Shown here: piece by piece, positions 1 through 8,994 of the stretch
How the letters are laid out: each line of letters opens with the position of its first letter
How positions within the stretch are numbered: position 1 is the first letter of the stretch
Assembly (NCBI RefSeq): GCF_030161375.1
Contig: NZ_BSSQ01000013.1
Span: forward strand, 62,001 to 126,000
Source: Paenibacillus glycanilyticus
GTDB lineage: Bacteria; Bacillota; Bacilli; Paenibacillales; Paenibacillaceae
Length of the DNA stretch: 64,000 nucleotides
Direction of reading: 5' to 3'
Program-made: the position numbers and the translations under genes
Notes under the pieces: generated by a model
Told to the model about the DNA's origin: nothing
Databases searched by the model: none
What the model saw: the letters and a program-made list of their open reading frames with translations, nothing else

Positions 1-658
1 TGAGCAGATTGCCTGTTGAGGAATAATCGTCAGCGATGGAAATGCCCGCGTAGCTGTTGTATCCGGAGTTGTAAGTGCCGTCCGGCGCCACTCCGCCTTC
101 CACGTTTATGTAATTGCCCGAGCTGTTATAGTTCCAAGGGTTTGGACCGTGCAGCGGACCGCTTGGACCGCTATAATTCGCGGGCAAAAGGCCAACGTCC
201 TTGCCGTTTTGGATGGTCATGTCGCCGGTAAAGCCCGTGAATACGCTCGATGTAGCCAGTTCGCCGACCGACATGTAAGCCAGTACGATTACATCGTCGG
301 CCGTACCTAGGATCCCGTCTACGCCTCGCTTAACTTCATTCACTTGATTAGGGGTAAACGTTTCGAAATAGAACTGGTTCTTCGCTACGTTAATAATGCG
401 GATGGTTGGTTCAAGAACGACAAGATCGTACGTTTTCAGGCTATCCAGCTGCGTCTGGGTGGCGGTGTTGGTGCCGTACCAGATCATTACCCGGCTATAC
501 GCGTTAAGTCCGGGCACCTTTCCGTAGAGCGGGTCTTTTCCGATTGCGGCATGCGCTGCCGGGGTAAGCCCGGGTGCTTTGAAGGTTGGGAACAAGAGCA
601 GAAGCACAAGTGATGCAGTGAGCATTCGTCTGGCCAAACGGTAGAAGGCTGTAGGCAA
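1..658 (-). CDS. Secreted GH114-like (TM1410-type) protein, N-terminal part
   Basis: The gene runs off the left edge, so only 219 N-terminal codons are visible. I start it at a TTG at 658 because a GGGAGTG ribosome site sits just upstream and the product then begins with a clear signal peptide: basic start, hydrophobic run LVLLLLF, cleavage near AHA at 35-37. Motifs YDLVVLEP (about 77-84) and LAYMSVGE (about 126-133) resemble the first strands of the GH114 / TM1410 TIM-barrel family, which includes endo-alpha-1,4-polygalactosaminidases. The family call is from memory of motif shape, and activity is inference. It is transcribed divergently from the SLH protein gene. Its leader carries the same TTTG-N3-CAAA sites as the neighbouring carbohydrate genes. 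Confidence 0.7.
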   Translation of the reverse strand, partial: MPTAFYRLARRMLTASLVLLLLFPTFKAPGLTPAAHAAIGKDPLYGKVPGLNAYSRVMIWYGTNTATQTQLDSLKTYDLVVLEPTIRIINVAKNQFYFETFTPNQVNEVKRGVDGILGTADDVIVLAYMSVGELATSSVFTGFTGDMTIQNGKDVGLLPANYSGPSGPLHGPNPWNYNSSGNYINVEGGVAPDGTYNSGYNSYAGISIADDYSSTGNLL

Positions 659-735
659 AATATTCACTCCCTTTTCTTTGTCATTCTTTGCTTGATTCAA
701 AACCTCGAATATTCACCACCTTAATTCCAATAAAA

Positions 736-790
736 TTTGGCGCAAATTTTATGCGCAAACCGTTTCGTTTTACATAAAATCAATGCGCCA
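736..790. promoter_or_regulatory. Operator-like sites in the leader of the GH114-like gene
   Basis: ATTTGGCGCAAAT spans 735-747, a second GCGCAAA half lies at 753-759, and a related TGGCGCATT reads on the minus strand at 782-790. They lie at or downstream of the predicted start of the minus-strand transcript. That position would suit a repressor. The same 13-mer type recurs at 5782, 5907 and 6024. Confidence 0.5.
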
Positions 791-798
791 ACGACGCC

Positions 799-827
799 AT
801 TATAATCCAGTGTTTATACGAATACAA
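799..827 (-). promoter_or_regulatory. Sigma-A type promoter of the GH114-like gene
   Basis: On the minus strand, TTGTAT (827-822), a 17-base spacer and a perfect TATAAT (804-799) form a vegetative promoter. Transcription would begin near 792, about 135 bases before the TTG start. Confidence 0.6.
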
Positions 828-922
828 CAACAAAATTGTTAGCTGCTTAATAAGACAAACTCTTTAAGAAAAGGATTAATGAGATAAATAATTTACATAG
901 AAAACAAGAATAAATCATTTTT

Positions 923-990
923 ATTTGCGGCAAATATAAATAAATATTTTCCTAAATTATATTGAATTTTGCGTAAACATTTACTAGAAT
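923..990 (+). promoter_or_regulatory. Promoter and operator-like sites of the SLH protein gene
   Basis: TTGAAT (962-967), a 17-base spacer and TAGAAT (985-990) form a good sigma-A promoter. A palindrome ATTTGCGGCAAAT with six-base arms lies at 923-935, its right end 26 bases before the -35 box. A half-like TTTTGCGTAAAC (967-978) lies inside the promoter spacer. The distance from palindrome to -35 box is exactly the same as at the oxidoreductase operon promoter (5907-5974). The rest of 659-1103 is AT-rich and shows no gene. Confidence 0.55.
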
Positions 991-1103
991 GGGTGACAAT
1001 AAGCGTCTGTGCTTAAATACAAACAAGGAGGCTGTTCCGGCAATAGGGTTGTGCATGGTTCAGGGGGAGTTCATCCAGATATCGCATCGAGGGTAAAAAC
1101 CGC

Positions 1104-4100
1104 ATGGGAAGGGATGGAGAAACGATGGACAGAAACGGGTCGATGGGAAAAAAAGCCGCGTTTGCCGCGTTGGCGCTTATTATGGGAGCGCTGCCGGGTG
1201 CCGGGATGCCGCTTGCGGCGGCTGCGGAGCCGAATACGGGGAATGCCGCTTTGTACGGCAATTTCGAGGATTGGGATAGCGGAGCTGCGAATCAGGCTGC
1301 CTGGTCTAACCGAATGGATCTGATTAAGGCGGTTAATCGCGACGGCAAGCTGTATGTAATGGCCAGCGGACAGGAGATGGACCGCTTGAGGACGTTGTAC
1401 TTAAATGCGGACAACGATTCGTCGACAGGCGCGAATCTCGCGGGATGGAAAGACTCTGCGGGGATTGATTACAAAATTATAGACCGTGACGTTTACGCGT
1501 TCGAGAGCGGGGAATGGGTGAAGCGGGGGCAAGCGCTGCTTCATGACAGCAATAACGCGGTTGAATACGAGATTGATCTCGCTTCGCTCCCAGGTGCCAA
1601 TCCTGCCGGTAAAATCAAGGTTGGTTTGCAATCTGACGGCGCAATGCTGCCGGAGCCCGGCGAGTTGATGGTATCGGTGTTGCCGTCTTCATCCGGAGGA
1701 GCGGCGCAGGAAGCTCCGGCCGCACCGGCTGATCTGGCGATTGACGGCAACGGCGGGGAATGGGCGGACGTGCCGGAGCTGCTTAGCAGCACGGACGGTA
1801 CAACTACGGTGAAGTACGCGGTATCGGCAGGCTCTTTGGATGTTCTTATCCAAGGGCGCATCGATAATGGCGAATTTCCCGATTTGTGGGAGCATCTTCT
1901 GATCGATGTCGACCGCAAGCCGCAAACCGGCAATGCGATGTGGGCTTGGGCCAGCACGCTTGGTTCGGAATATCTCGTACAATCCGGGCTTCTCTATGAG
2001 GCGAATGGAAGCGGCGGCTGGCAGGAAGCGGCAACCGGGCTCCGTTATGAGCGCGCCGGGACGGGCGATGCCAAAACGATTGAATGGAGTTTGCCTCTTG
2101 CCGATTTGCATGCAGGCGACGCGAAGTCCGTGCATCTTGCTTTTCTGAGCAATAATTACGCTATGCCCGACGCGTCCGGCGATCCCGCGGAAATCAGTCT
2201 TGTGGCAAAAACGCCGATAGAGGTGGATGGCCAAACGGCGGATTGGGCGGACATTCAACCGCTTACGGTTACCGCCGACGGAAAAACGACGGTAAAAACC
2301 TATGTGGCGGACGGTCAACTATATGCCCTTATAGACGGTCAAATCGATAATGCCGAATTTCCGAACTTATGGGAGCATTTATTCCTCGATATAGATAAAA
2401 ATCCTTCAACCGGTACGTCCAGTTGGGCTTGGGCCGGCAAGCTCGGGGCGGAATATTTGGTCCAGACCGCCATATTGTATGCGGCAAACGGAAGCGGCGG
2501 CTGGGATCAGACGGATACGGTATTTCCTTATGTCAGCACGGGAACCGGCGATCAGAAGGTGATTGAGTGGTCGGTGCCGCTCAGCGAGCTGGGGATCACG
2601 GATGAACAGTCTATCCATGCCGGATTTCTTAGCAACAGCTATGCCTCCCCGGATGCAAGCGGCGACCCCGCGGTAATTTCTCTTCGCAGCAGCGGTTCCG
2701 TTATTAGCGTTGACGGCGATGCTAGTGACTGGGCCGATGTTGAGGTTGGCGCTGCCGCAAGCGGATCTTCCTATCTGCTTGATGCGGTAGAGGATGAGCA
2801 AAAACTATATATCCGCGTAAAGGGGCAAAACCTTGATTTGCGCAGCGTTTATTATTTGGATACGGACGGTGATTCCGCTACCGGCGCGGCGGCTGGTTTG
2901 TGGGCGGAAGAAGGCTTCGATTACAAAATCGACCGCGGAAGCTTGTACGCCTACCGGGAACAGGACGGGTCTTGGGAACAGAAGGGCCCTGTTTATTTAG
3001 GGGTAACGGATAACGCCGTCGAAATCAACGTTTATCTCGATGAATTGGGACTCGAAGCTCCGGCTCCGGTCAAGCTTGGTTACATAAACCGAGACATGCT
3101 GCAGCTGCCCGTGGGGAATGTTCAACCTTTAACGGTGAACCAAACGGTATCCACTCATGAAGCATCCGGCGTATTCTATCCTCGTCAAAGCTTCGAGCTG
3201 CTGAACAATCCTTATATGGGCTGGGTTGCTTGGGCAAAAGATTCGTCGAAGCCGGACGGGACGCCTTATCCGCAGCAGCATAGCCTCGTGTATGCGGGTA
3301 TTTCGTGGCGCGAATTGGAGCCTGTGAAGGGCCAGTTCGACTGGGATGCCATTGAGCGGAAGTATCAATTCGATTATTGGGCATCCCAAGGCAAGCGGAT
3401 TAATCTGCGTATCGTCATGGATACGCCAACCTCGGATCCGGCGCATAAGGATATTCCGGATTGGCTGTACGATGAGCTTGCGGCAGAAGGAGATGCCGGC
3501 ACCTGGTACGATACGCAGGAAGTGGGTTCCGGCTTCAGTCCGAACTATAATAGCGCTACCTTGCTTGCCGAGCATGAGCGGATGATTGCCAAGGTTGCCG
3601 AACGTTACGATACGGATGAGCGCATTGCCTACGTTCAGCTGGGCAGTCTGGGACATTGGGGAGAATGGCATACCTGGCCAAGCGGCTCCGGCGTATTTCC
3701 GAAGTTAAGTGTCTCGGATCAATATGTCGGGCATTATCTCGAGGCGTTCACCCATAAGCAGATTGGCATGCGCAAACCGTTCCCGATCGCAAGCGAAGAG
3801 CGCACGGGATTGTTTAACGATGTGTTTGGCATCAAATCCAGCACGGATGAATGGATCGGCTGGACGCGTAACGGCTGGGCTGGCATTGGAGAGTCCGTTG
3901 ACAACCCGGCGGATGCCGCTGCCGAGCAGGCTGCGTCGGTGATGCCGGACTTCTGGAAATATGCTTACTCCGGCGGCGAATTCGCGAATGGTAATCCGGA
4001 GAGCTGGTTGACGGATGACGCCATCATGGAGTCGCTGCGCCAAATGAGGGAAAGCCATACTTCATGGCTTGGGCCTTCTTCGCCGGCGCGTACCGCCTAT

Positions 4101-5660
4101 GGAACCGACATCCAATCGAACATCGAAACGATGCACAAAATGATGGGTTACCGCTACGTGATCGAAGCGGTTAAACCTGCAGGGATGGCTGCACGCGGCA
4201 CGTCCGTTGCCGTAGAGACGGTGCTGAACAACAAAGGCGTAGCGCCGTTTTATCAGGATTGGAAGCTGGAGTACAGTCTGGCCGATGCCAATGGAACGAT
4301 TGTTTATAAGCAGCAGCAAGATACCGATCTGCGTACCATCCTGCCGGGCAGGCATGTGCTTAGCAATCATCTTGATGTGCCTGGAACGCTGGCTCCCGGC
4401 AGCTACAAGCTGCTTATTGCCGTAATAGATCCGGCAACGAATGCGCCGGGGATGAAGCTTGCGATCGAGGGCGAACGTTCGGATGGCCGTTACGAGGTTG
4501 GGCATCTGACGGTGTCCGGTTCATCGAGCAGCGGTAATAGCGGGATGCCTTCCGTTCCTGAAGAGAGCAAGGTTCAGCGAGTAGATCTACCTGTGCTCGC
4601 AAGCGGGAATGTTGCCATTGCCTTGCAAGCAGGTAAGCAAAGCATAGAGTTGCCGCTTCAAGCAGCGGCTTTGGCAGGCAATCCGGCGATCGTCGTTACG
4701 AGCGGGGAGATGAGCTGGGAAGTACCGGGCGAGTTGCTGGCGAAAGCGAAGGAGAAGGCTGGCAGCGGAGCTGCTTATCTGTCTATCTCTATAGCAGGAA
4801 GCGATGCGGACCTGGCCGCTTATGCGGAGACAAGGAATACCCATGCAAGCGGCGTTGGGAAGGCCTTTGCTTTTGGACTGTCGGTGAAGACATCCGCAGG
4901 GGAGGTTGCGATTGATTTTGCCGCAAATCCGATTCTGTTGTCGGTGAAAGTGAAGGAACAGGATGCTGCGCTAATTAATCTTTACGGGCTGCAAAGCGGA
5001 CAGCTGAAGGCTTCTCCGGCGGTATTCCGTAGCGGCGTTTTGACGGCGCGAATCCCGTTTGCGGGGAGCTATCAATGGCTGCATGTTGTGAAGAGTTTTG
5101 CCGATGTGCCTGGCAGTCATTGGGCAGCCGGAGCGATTCAAGCTCTCGCGGCCAAACAGATTATGAACGGCGTTGACGGTGAGCGGTTTGCGCCGAACCG
5201 TGCGGTTACGCGCGCGGAATTTGCGGCCATGCTGGCAAGACTGCCCGGTGTGGGAATGAGCGTAGGAAGTGGCGCGGCATTGCCCTTCAAAGACGTGCCG
5301 GGCGATGCTTGGTACGCGCGGGAGCTTGCCGAGGTGCTGGCTGCCGGGCTGGTTAATGGCTATGGCGATACGTTCAAGCCTGGAGCGGGAATTACGCGGG
5401 AAGAGCTTGCGGCGCTAGCGGTCCGTGCAGTTGAGAAGGCCGCGGTTGAAACGGGCGTCGCTCTGGCTCCGTCAGGTGAAGGAGGCGGTTATATCGATGA
5501 GCGCAACATCAGCGGCTGGGCGGAGGATAGCGTGAGCAAAGCCCGTCAGCTTGGACTCTTGATTGGCGATAAGGACGGCAGCTTCCGTCCTCAGGAAAGC
5601 GTGTCCCGCGCGGAAGCCGCTGTTCTGGTCATCCGTTTGCTTGATTTGCTATTGAAGTAG
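1104..5660 (+). CDS. Giant SLH-anchored CBM9-like / DUF4832-like cell-surface protein
   Basis: The product is about 1518 residues and is exported (hydrophobic signal ending near AAAAEP, residue 37). Four CBM9-like beta-sandwich modules cover roughly 45-195, 205-360, 370-528 and 532-675. The second and third are a recent duplication sharing IDN.EFP.LWEHL and ANGSGGW. A central region, about 687-1138, starts with NNPYMGWVAW and has the look of DUF4832-type (beta)/alpha8 proteins. Three SLH repeats (about 1330-1385, 1392-1445, 1462-1515) would bind the secondary cell-wall polymer. It is probably a surface polysaccharide-binding or -degrading protein; the enzymatic activity is unproven. Two starts are plausible: 1104 (GAGGG ten bases upstream) and 1125 (GGATGGAG five bases upstream). 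It has its own promoter and terminator. Confidence 0.85.
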   Translation: MGRDGETMDRNGSMGKKAAFAALALIMGALPGAGMPLAAAAEPNTGNAALYGNFEDWDSGAANQAAWSNRMDLIKAVNRDGKLYVMASGQEMDRLRTLYLNADNDSSTGANLAGWKDSAGIDYKIIDRDVYAFESGEWVKRGQALLHDSNNAVEYEIDLASLPGANPAGKIKVGLQSDGAMLPEPGELMVSVLPSSSGGAAQEAPAAPADLAIDGNGGEWADVPELLSSTDGTTTVKYAVSAGSLDVLIQGRIDNGEFPDLWEHLLIDVDRKPQTGNAMWAWASTLGSEYLVQSGLLYEANGSGGWQEAATGLRYERAGTGDAKTIEWSLPLADLHAGDAKSVHLAFLSNNYAMPDASGDPAEISLVAKTPIEVDGQTADWADIQPLTVTADGKTTVKTYVADGQLYALIDGQIDNAEFPNLWEHLFLDIDKNPSTGTSSWAWAGKLGAEYLVQTAILYAANGSGGWDQTDTVFPYVSTGTGDQKVIEWSVPLSELGITDEQSIHAGFLSNSYASPDASGDPAVISLRSSGSVISVDGDASDWADVEVGAAASGSSYLLDAVEDEQKLYIRVKGQNLDLRSVYYLDTDGDSATGAAAGLWAEEGFDYKIDRGSLYAYREQDGSWEQKGPVYLGVTDNAVEINVYLDELGLEAPAPVKLGYINRDMLQLPVGNVQPLTVNQTVSTHEASGVFYPRQSFELLNNPYMGWVAWAKDSSKPDGTPYPQQHSLVYAGISWRELEPVKGQFDWDAIERKYQFDYWASQGKRINLRIVMDTPTSDPAHKDIPDWLYDELAAEGDAGTWYDTQEVGSGFSPNYNSATLLAEHERMIAKVAERYDTDERIAYVQLGSLGHWGEWHTWPSGSGVFPKLSVSDQYVGHYLEAFTHKQIGMRKPFPIASEERTGLFNDVFGIKSSTDEWIGWTRNGWAGIGESVDNPADAAAEQAASVMPDFWKYAYSGGEFANGNPESWLTDDAIMESLRQMRESHTSWLGPSSPARTAYGTDIQSNIETMHKMMGYRYVIEAVKPAGMAARGTSVAVETVLNNKGVAPFYQDWKLEYSLADANGTIVYKQQQDTDLRTILPGRHVLSNHLDVPGTLAPGSYKLLIAVIDPATNAPGMKLAIEGERSDGRYEVGHLTVSGSSSSGNSGMPSVPEESKVQRVDLPVLASGNVAIALQAGKQSIELPLQAAALAGNPAIVVTSGEMSWEVPGELLAKAKEKAGSGAAYLSISIAGSDADLAAYAETRNTHASGVGKAFAFGLSVKTSAGEVAIDFAANPILLSVKVKEQDAALINLYGLQSGQLKASPAVFRSGVLTARIPFAGSYQWLHVVKSFADVPGSHWAAGAIQALAAKQIMNGVDGERFAPNRAVTRAEFAAMLARLPGVGMSVGSGAALPFKDVPGDAWYARELAEVLAAGLVNGYGDTFKPGAGITREELAALAVRAVEKAAVETGVALAPSGEGGGYIDERNISGWAEDSVSKARQLGLLIGDKDGSFRPQESVSRAEAAVLVIRLLDLLLK

Positions 5661-5678
5661 ATCGTCGCGTCGTTCAAT

Positions 5679-5725
5679 AATGCCGTTCCCTGTCCTGAAC
5701 AAGGACTTGGGAATGGCATTTTTTT
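5679..5725 (+). terminator. Rho-independent terminator after the SLH protein gene
   Basis: Arms AATGCCGTTCCC and GGGAATGGCATT pair around a short loop and are followed by a run of seven T. Confidence 0.85.
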
Positions 5726-5781
5726 GTCTCGATTTATCTCGTCGCGCAAACATGAAGACAATTTGCGTTTGAGTGTACTAT

Positions 5782-6036
5782 TTTTGGCGCAAATATTTTA
5801 TTAAAAAGTTTAAACAAATATGCCTAATTCCCAAAAATTATGAAGCGTAAAACTTAAAAAAATGACCAAAAAACCGCTTAAACACTGGAATAATTCCATG
5901 TCATGTTTTTGGCGCAAATAAACAAATAATTTTACCCAAAAATTGTTGACTTGTTGTGAAGGCTGCGTTATTATCAGAACATGTAAAACGATTGCTCCCC
6001 ATACCGGTAATGAACTGGAGCATATTTGGCGCAAAA
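5782..6036. promoter_or_regulatory. Three operator-like sites around the oxidoreductase promoter
   Basis: Three copies of (A/T)TTTGGCGCAAA(T/A) lie at 5782-5794, 5907-5919 and 6024-6036, with centres 125 and 117 bases apart, close to whole helical turns. One ends 26 bases before the -35 box and one lies in the 5' leader about 50 bases downstream of the predicted transcript start. The region is otherwise AT-rich and non-coding. Confidence 0.55.
5946..5974 (+). promoter_or_regulatory. Sigma-A type promoter of the oxidoreductase/ABC operon
   Basis: TTGACT (5946-5951), a 17-base spacer and TATTAT (5969-5974). An ATG at 5956 in the same frame as the next gene falls inside this promoter, so it cannot be the translation start. 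Confidence 0.65.
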
Positions 6037-6057
6037 TTATTGATGGAGAGTGTGGAC

Positions 6058-7158
6058 ATGAACAAACTGAGAATGGCATTTATCGGCGTTGGGGATATGG
6101 GCTCGCATCATTGCATCGGTTTTGATCTTCTGCCGGAATGCAAGGTGAATTATATTTGCGACATGAATCAGGCGAATGTGGACCGCACGCTCGCGGAGCT
6201 GAAGAACAGCAAGCCGGTCATCGTGACCGATTATGCAGAGCTCTTACATAAGGAAGATATCGATGCGGTTGTGATCAGCGTACCGAACTACTTGCACCGC
6301 GAAGTGGCAGTCGCTTTCCTGGAAGCCGGCAAGCATGTATTTCTCGAGAAGCCGGTCGCGCACACGCTTGAGGATTGCAATGCCATTATCGCAGCGGCCG
6401 AAGCAAGCAACCGCATCCTGCAGATTGGCCTTGTCTACCGCTACTCCAACGTCTACCGCAGAATGGCCGAGGAGCTGGAGCGGGGCCGTCTTGGCGATGT
6501 GAAGCTGATGTGGTGCAAGGAATTCCGCGATCCGTTTCCGCCGGCGGAATGGTTCTACGACAAGAACAAATCGGGCGGCGCGCTCGTCGAGAAGGACTGC
6601 CATCACTTTGATATTTTCAACTGGATGATTGGTTCGAAACCCCGGAGGGTGTTCGCAAGCGGCGGCCAGCATGTGATGAAAGAGGGACAGCCGAACCTCA
6701 TTACCAACTCCTACAGCCACTACCCGCCTAAGCCGATCGAGAACGTTTCTATCGTGGATCATGCGTGGGTCACGATTGAATACGAGAACGGAAGCAAAGC
6801 AAACCTCGGATTATGCATGTATTTGAAACCCCGCAATTTGATGGGGGATGGCCTTGAGATCGGGTTGATTGGCGAGAACGGCGGACAGATGGTTGCCAAG
6901 AACGATAAAACCATCGATATTGTCGGCGGACAAAACTTCACCCGCGATCACCTCGATATCGACGTCACTTCGGACTCGATTATGGGCGGTCATACCGGCG
7001 GCCAGACGCAGCGGATTGAATTCGTCAAGAGCGTGCGGGCGGGTACCTTGCCGTTTGCCTCCGCTTATGTAGGGCGCGATGCCTTGCTTATTGCGCTTGC
7101 GGCGGAGAAATCGATCTTGGAAGAACGTTACGTGTACGTGAACGAACTTATGAAGTAA
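6058..7158 (+). CDS. Gfo/Idh/MocA family NAD(P)-dependent oxidoreductase
   Basis: This 366-residue cytoplasmic dehydrogenase has the N-terminal Rossmann motif GVGDMG (10-15), the family EKP motif near residue 97 and a C-terminal substrate domain containing KDCHHFDIFNWM (about 180-190), where the catalytic lysine/histidine region usually lies. Start at 6058 follows GGAGAG, and longer in-frame starts lie within the promoter. It is the first gene of an operon with two permeases and a binding protein, spaced 12 bases from the first permease. It probably oxidises a sugar, inositol or uronate derivative imported by that system. The actual substrate cannot be read from sequence. Confidence 0.9.
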   Translation: MNKLRMAFIGVGDMGSHHCIGFDLLPECKVNYICDMNQANVDRTLAELKNSKPVIVTDYAELLHKEDIDAVVISVPNYLHREVAVAFLEAGKHVFLEKPVAHTLEDCNAIIAAAEASNRILQIGLVYRYSNVYRRMAEELERGRLGDVKLMWCKEFRDPFPPAEWFYDKNKSGGALVEKDCHHFDIFNWMIGSKPRRVFASGGQHVMKEGQPNLITNSYSHYPPKPIENVSIVDHAWVTIEYENGSKANLGLCMYLKPRNLMGDGLEIGLIGENGGQMVAKNDKTIDIVGGQNFTRDHLDIDVTSDSIMGGHTGGQTQRIEFVKSVRAGTLPFASAYVGRDALLIALAAEKSILEERYVYVNELMK

Positions 7159-7170
7159 GGGGGTGCCGGG

Positions 7171-8064
7171 ATGAAAAACAAGTTGAGAAGATATGATACG
7201 CTCGTGTTCTTCTTGTTTATTTCCCCTTGGATTATCGGATTCTCGCTCTTTTTTCTTGTTCCTTTTGGTACTTCCGTGTTTTACGCGTTCACCGATGCCC
7301 GTCTGCCGGGAGCCGTGGACTACAACTTTGTCGGGTTGTCCAACTTTGTGGATATGTTCCACAATCCGATCTTCAGCAAAAGCCTCCAGAACACGGCCTA
7401 TTTCGTCGTCGTTGGCGTTCCGGTCGTTACGGTCGGCATGCTGCTGCTGGCGATATTGCTGAATATGAACGTTAAGGGCATCGCCCTTTACCGTACTTTT
7501 TATTACTTGCCGACGCTTGTGCCAATCGTAGCTACCGTCATCATCTGGCGGCTGGTGTTCAACTCCGAATTTGGCATTCTGAATGCCGGACTCTCCGTCT
7601 TTGGAATCGGCAAGACCGATTGGATGGGCAGCGAAGGGTTAATCAAGCCGGTGATCATCCTGCTGCAAGTATGGATTTCGGGGAGCGGGGTGCTTATTTT
7701 CTTGGCCGCTTTGAAGAATGTGCCGAAACATTTGTACGAAGCGGTGCTGATCGACGGAGCCAACAAGGTGCAATCCTTCTTCCGCGTCACCCTTCCGATG
7801 ATTAGCCCGTCGATTCTGTTCGTGGTTATTATCCAGACGATGTATAACTTCCAGATGTTCACCGAAGCGCTGCTGCTGACGAAGGGCGGACCAAACTACG
7901 CGGCCTATACCTTTGTCTACAACATCTACAAATCGGCGTTTACCGATCTGAAGTTCAGCATGGCGATGACTCAGTCGATCTTCCTGTTTGCGCTGATCTC
8001 GCTTGTTACGTTCGTCCTCATGAAGTTGTCCAAACGGTTTGTCTACTACGAAGGCGAGAAATAA
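7171..8064 (+). CDS. Carbohydrate ABC transporter permease, MalF/UgpA type
   Basis: This 297-residue inner-membrane protein has about six hydrophobic helices; the first is at residues 12-35. The cytoplasmic EAA loop that docks the ATPase is visible near residue 190 as EAVLIDGANK..F..VTLPMI. AAGGGGG precedes the ATG. It sits between the oxidoreductase and a second permease, with the binding protein last. No ATPase gene is present in the operon. Many Firmicute sugar importers share one MsmX-type ATPase, so that is expected here. Confidence 0.92.
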   Translation: MKNKLRRYDTLVFFLFISPWIIGFSLFFLVPFGTSVFYAFTDARLPGAVDYNFVGLSNFVDMFHNPIFSKSLQNTAYFVVVGVPVVTVGMLLLAILLNMNVKGIALYRTFYYLPTLVPIVATVIIWRLVFNSEFGILNAGLSVFGIGKTDWMGSEGLIKPVIILLQVWISGSGVLIFLAALKNVPKHLYEAVLIDGANKVQSFFRVTLPMISPSILFVVIIQTMYNFQMFTEALLLTKGGPNYAAYTFVYNIYKSAFTDLKFSMAMTQSIFLFALISLVTFVLMKLSKRFVYYEGEK

Positions 8065-8077
8065 GGGGGAGACACTT

Positions 8078-8917
8078 GTGAGCCAATCTAATAAACGCGT
8101 GATCAAACAAACCGGCAAATATGTTCTGCTTACCGCCGCCTTGGTGTTGTTCGCCGGACCGCTTGTCTGGATGTTGTCGACGATGATGAAGACCAAAGCC
8201 GAAACGTATAAAGTTCCTCCGACGATTTTTCCGGAATCCATTAATTTTGAAGCCTTCCACCGCTTGTTTGATGTTCAGCCGCTCATGTGGAGATGGATAC
8301 AGAACTCCTTCGCCATCTCGGCTCTGGTCGTAATCGGGGCTGTGCTCTCCAGCTCGATTGTCGCTTATGGCTTCTCCCGATTTTCGACCAAATACAAGGA
8401 TCGGCTGTTCCCGATTGTACTTATGACGTTAATGATTCCGCCTTCTATTCTGATGATTCCTTCTTACGTCTTGTTCACTAAGCTACATTGGGTGGACACT
8501 TGGCTTCCGCTGATCGTTCCGGCCTGGCTTGGCGGCGCGTACTACATATTTTTGTTCCGGCAGTTTTTCTTAACGATTCCCCAGGAGCTGGATGAAGCCA
8601 CTTATCTCGACGGCGGAAACCGCTGGACCGTCTTTACGAGAGTGATTATGCCGCTGTCCAAACCGATTGTGGTTACGACCGTTATATTTGCTTTCGTGAA
8701 CTCGTGGCTCGATTTCCTTGGACCTTTCCTGTATATCAAGAGCAATGAGATGTTTACCCTCAGCGTTGGCCTGCAGCTGCTGATCGGCCAGACGAGCCAG
8801 GATTTCCCGGCGCTTGCCGCCGGTGCCTTCATTAGCATTGTGCCGATTGGTCTGCTGTTCCTGTTTGCGCAACGCTACATTGTGGAAGGGGTGGTGCTCA
8901 CGGGTTCGAAAGGTTAG
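8078..8917 (+). CDS. Carbohydrate ABC transporter permease, MalG/UgpE type
   Basis: I start this gene at GTG 8078, because AAGGGGGAG lies six bases upstream; an in-frame ATG at 8039 would overlap the preceding permease. The product is 279 residues with six predicted membrane helices. It has a typical EAA loop near residue 170 (ELDEATYLDGGNRW..F..VIMPL) and the family C-terminal ending with GVVLTGSKG. It pairs with the MalF-type permease to form the translocation pore. Spacing of 13 bases indicates the same transcript. Confidence 0.92.
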   Translation: MSQSNKRVIKQTGKYVLLTAALVLFAGPLVWMLSTMMKTKAETYKVPPTIFPESINFEAFHRLFDVQPLMWRWIQNSFAISALVVIGAVLSSSIVAYGFSRFSTKYKDRLFPIVLMTLMIPPSILMIPSYVLFTKLHWVDTWLPLIVPAWLGGAYYIFLFRQFFLTIPQELDEATYLDGGNRWTVFTRVIMPLSKPIVVTTVIFAFVNSWLDFLGPFLYIKSNEMFTLSVGLQLLIGQTSQDFPALAAGAFISIVPIGLLFLFAQRYIVEGVVLTGSKG

Positions 8918-8994
8918 CCCGCGCAAGTACCTCATGGGTAGACAGAAGATGTCCATTACTGCTGTTTTCAAATTAATCTAAAGGGGAACTGGAT

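Noticed and set aside
1689..2318. Long minus-strand open frame inside the SLH protein gene
   Set aside because: It mirrors codon bias of a high-GC plus-strand gene, has no ribosome site and encodes a composition without a recognisable fold.
5956..6057. N-terminal extension of the first oxidoreductase from ATG 5956
   Set aside because: The ATG lies between a strong -35 and -10 pair, the added residues are not Rossmann-like, and a ribosome site precedes ATG 6058.
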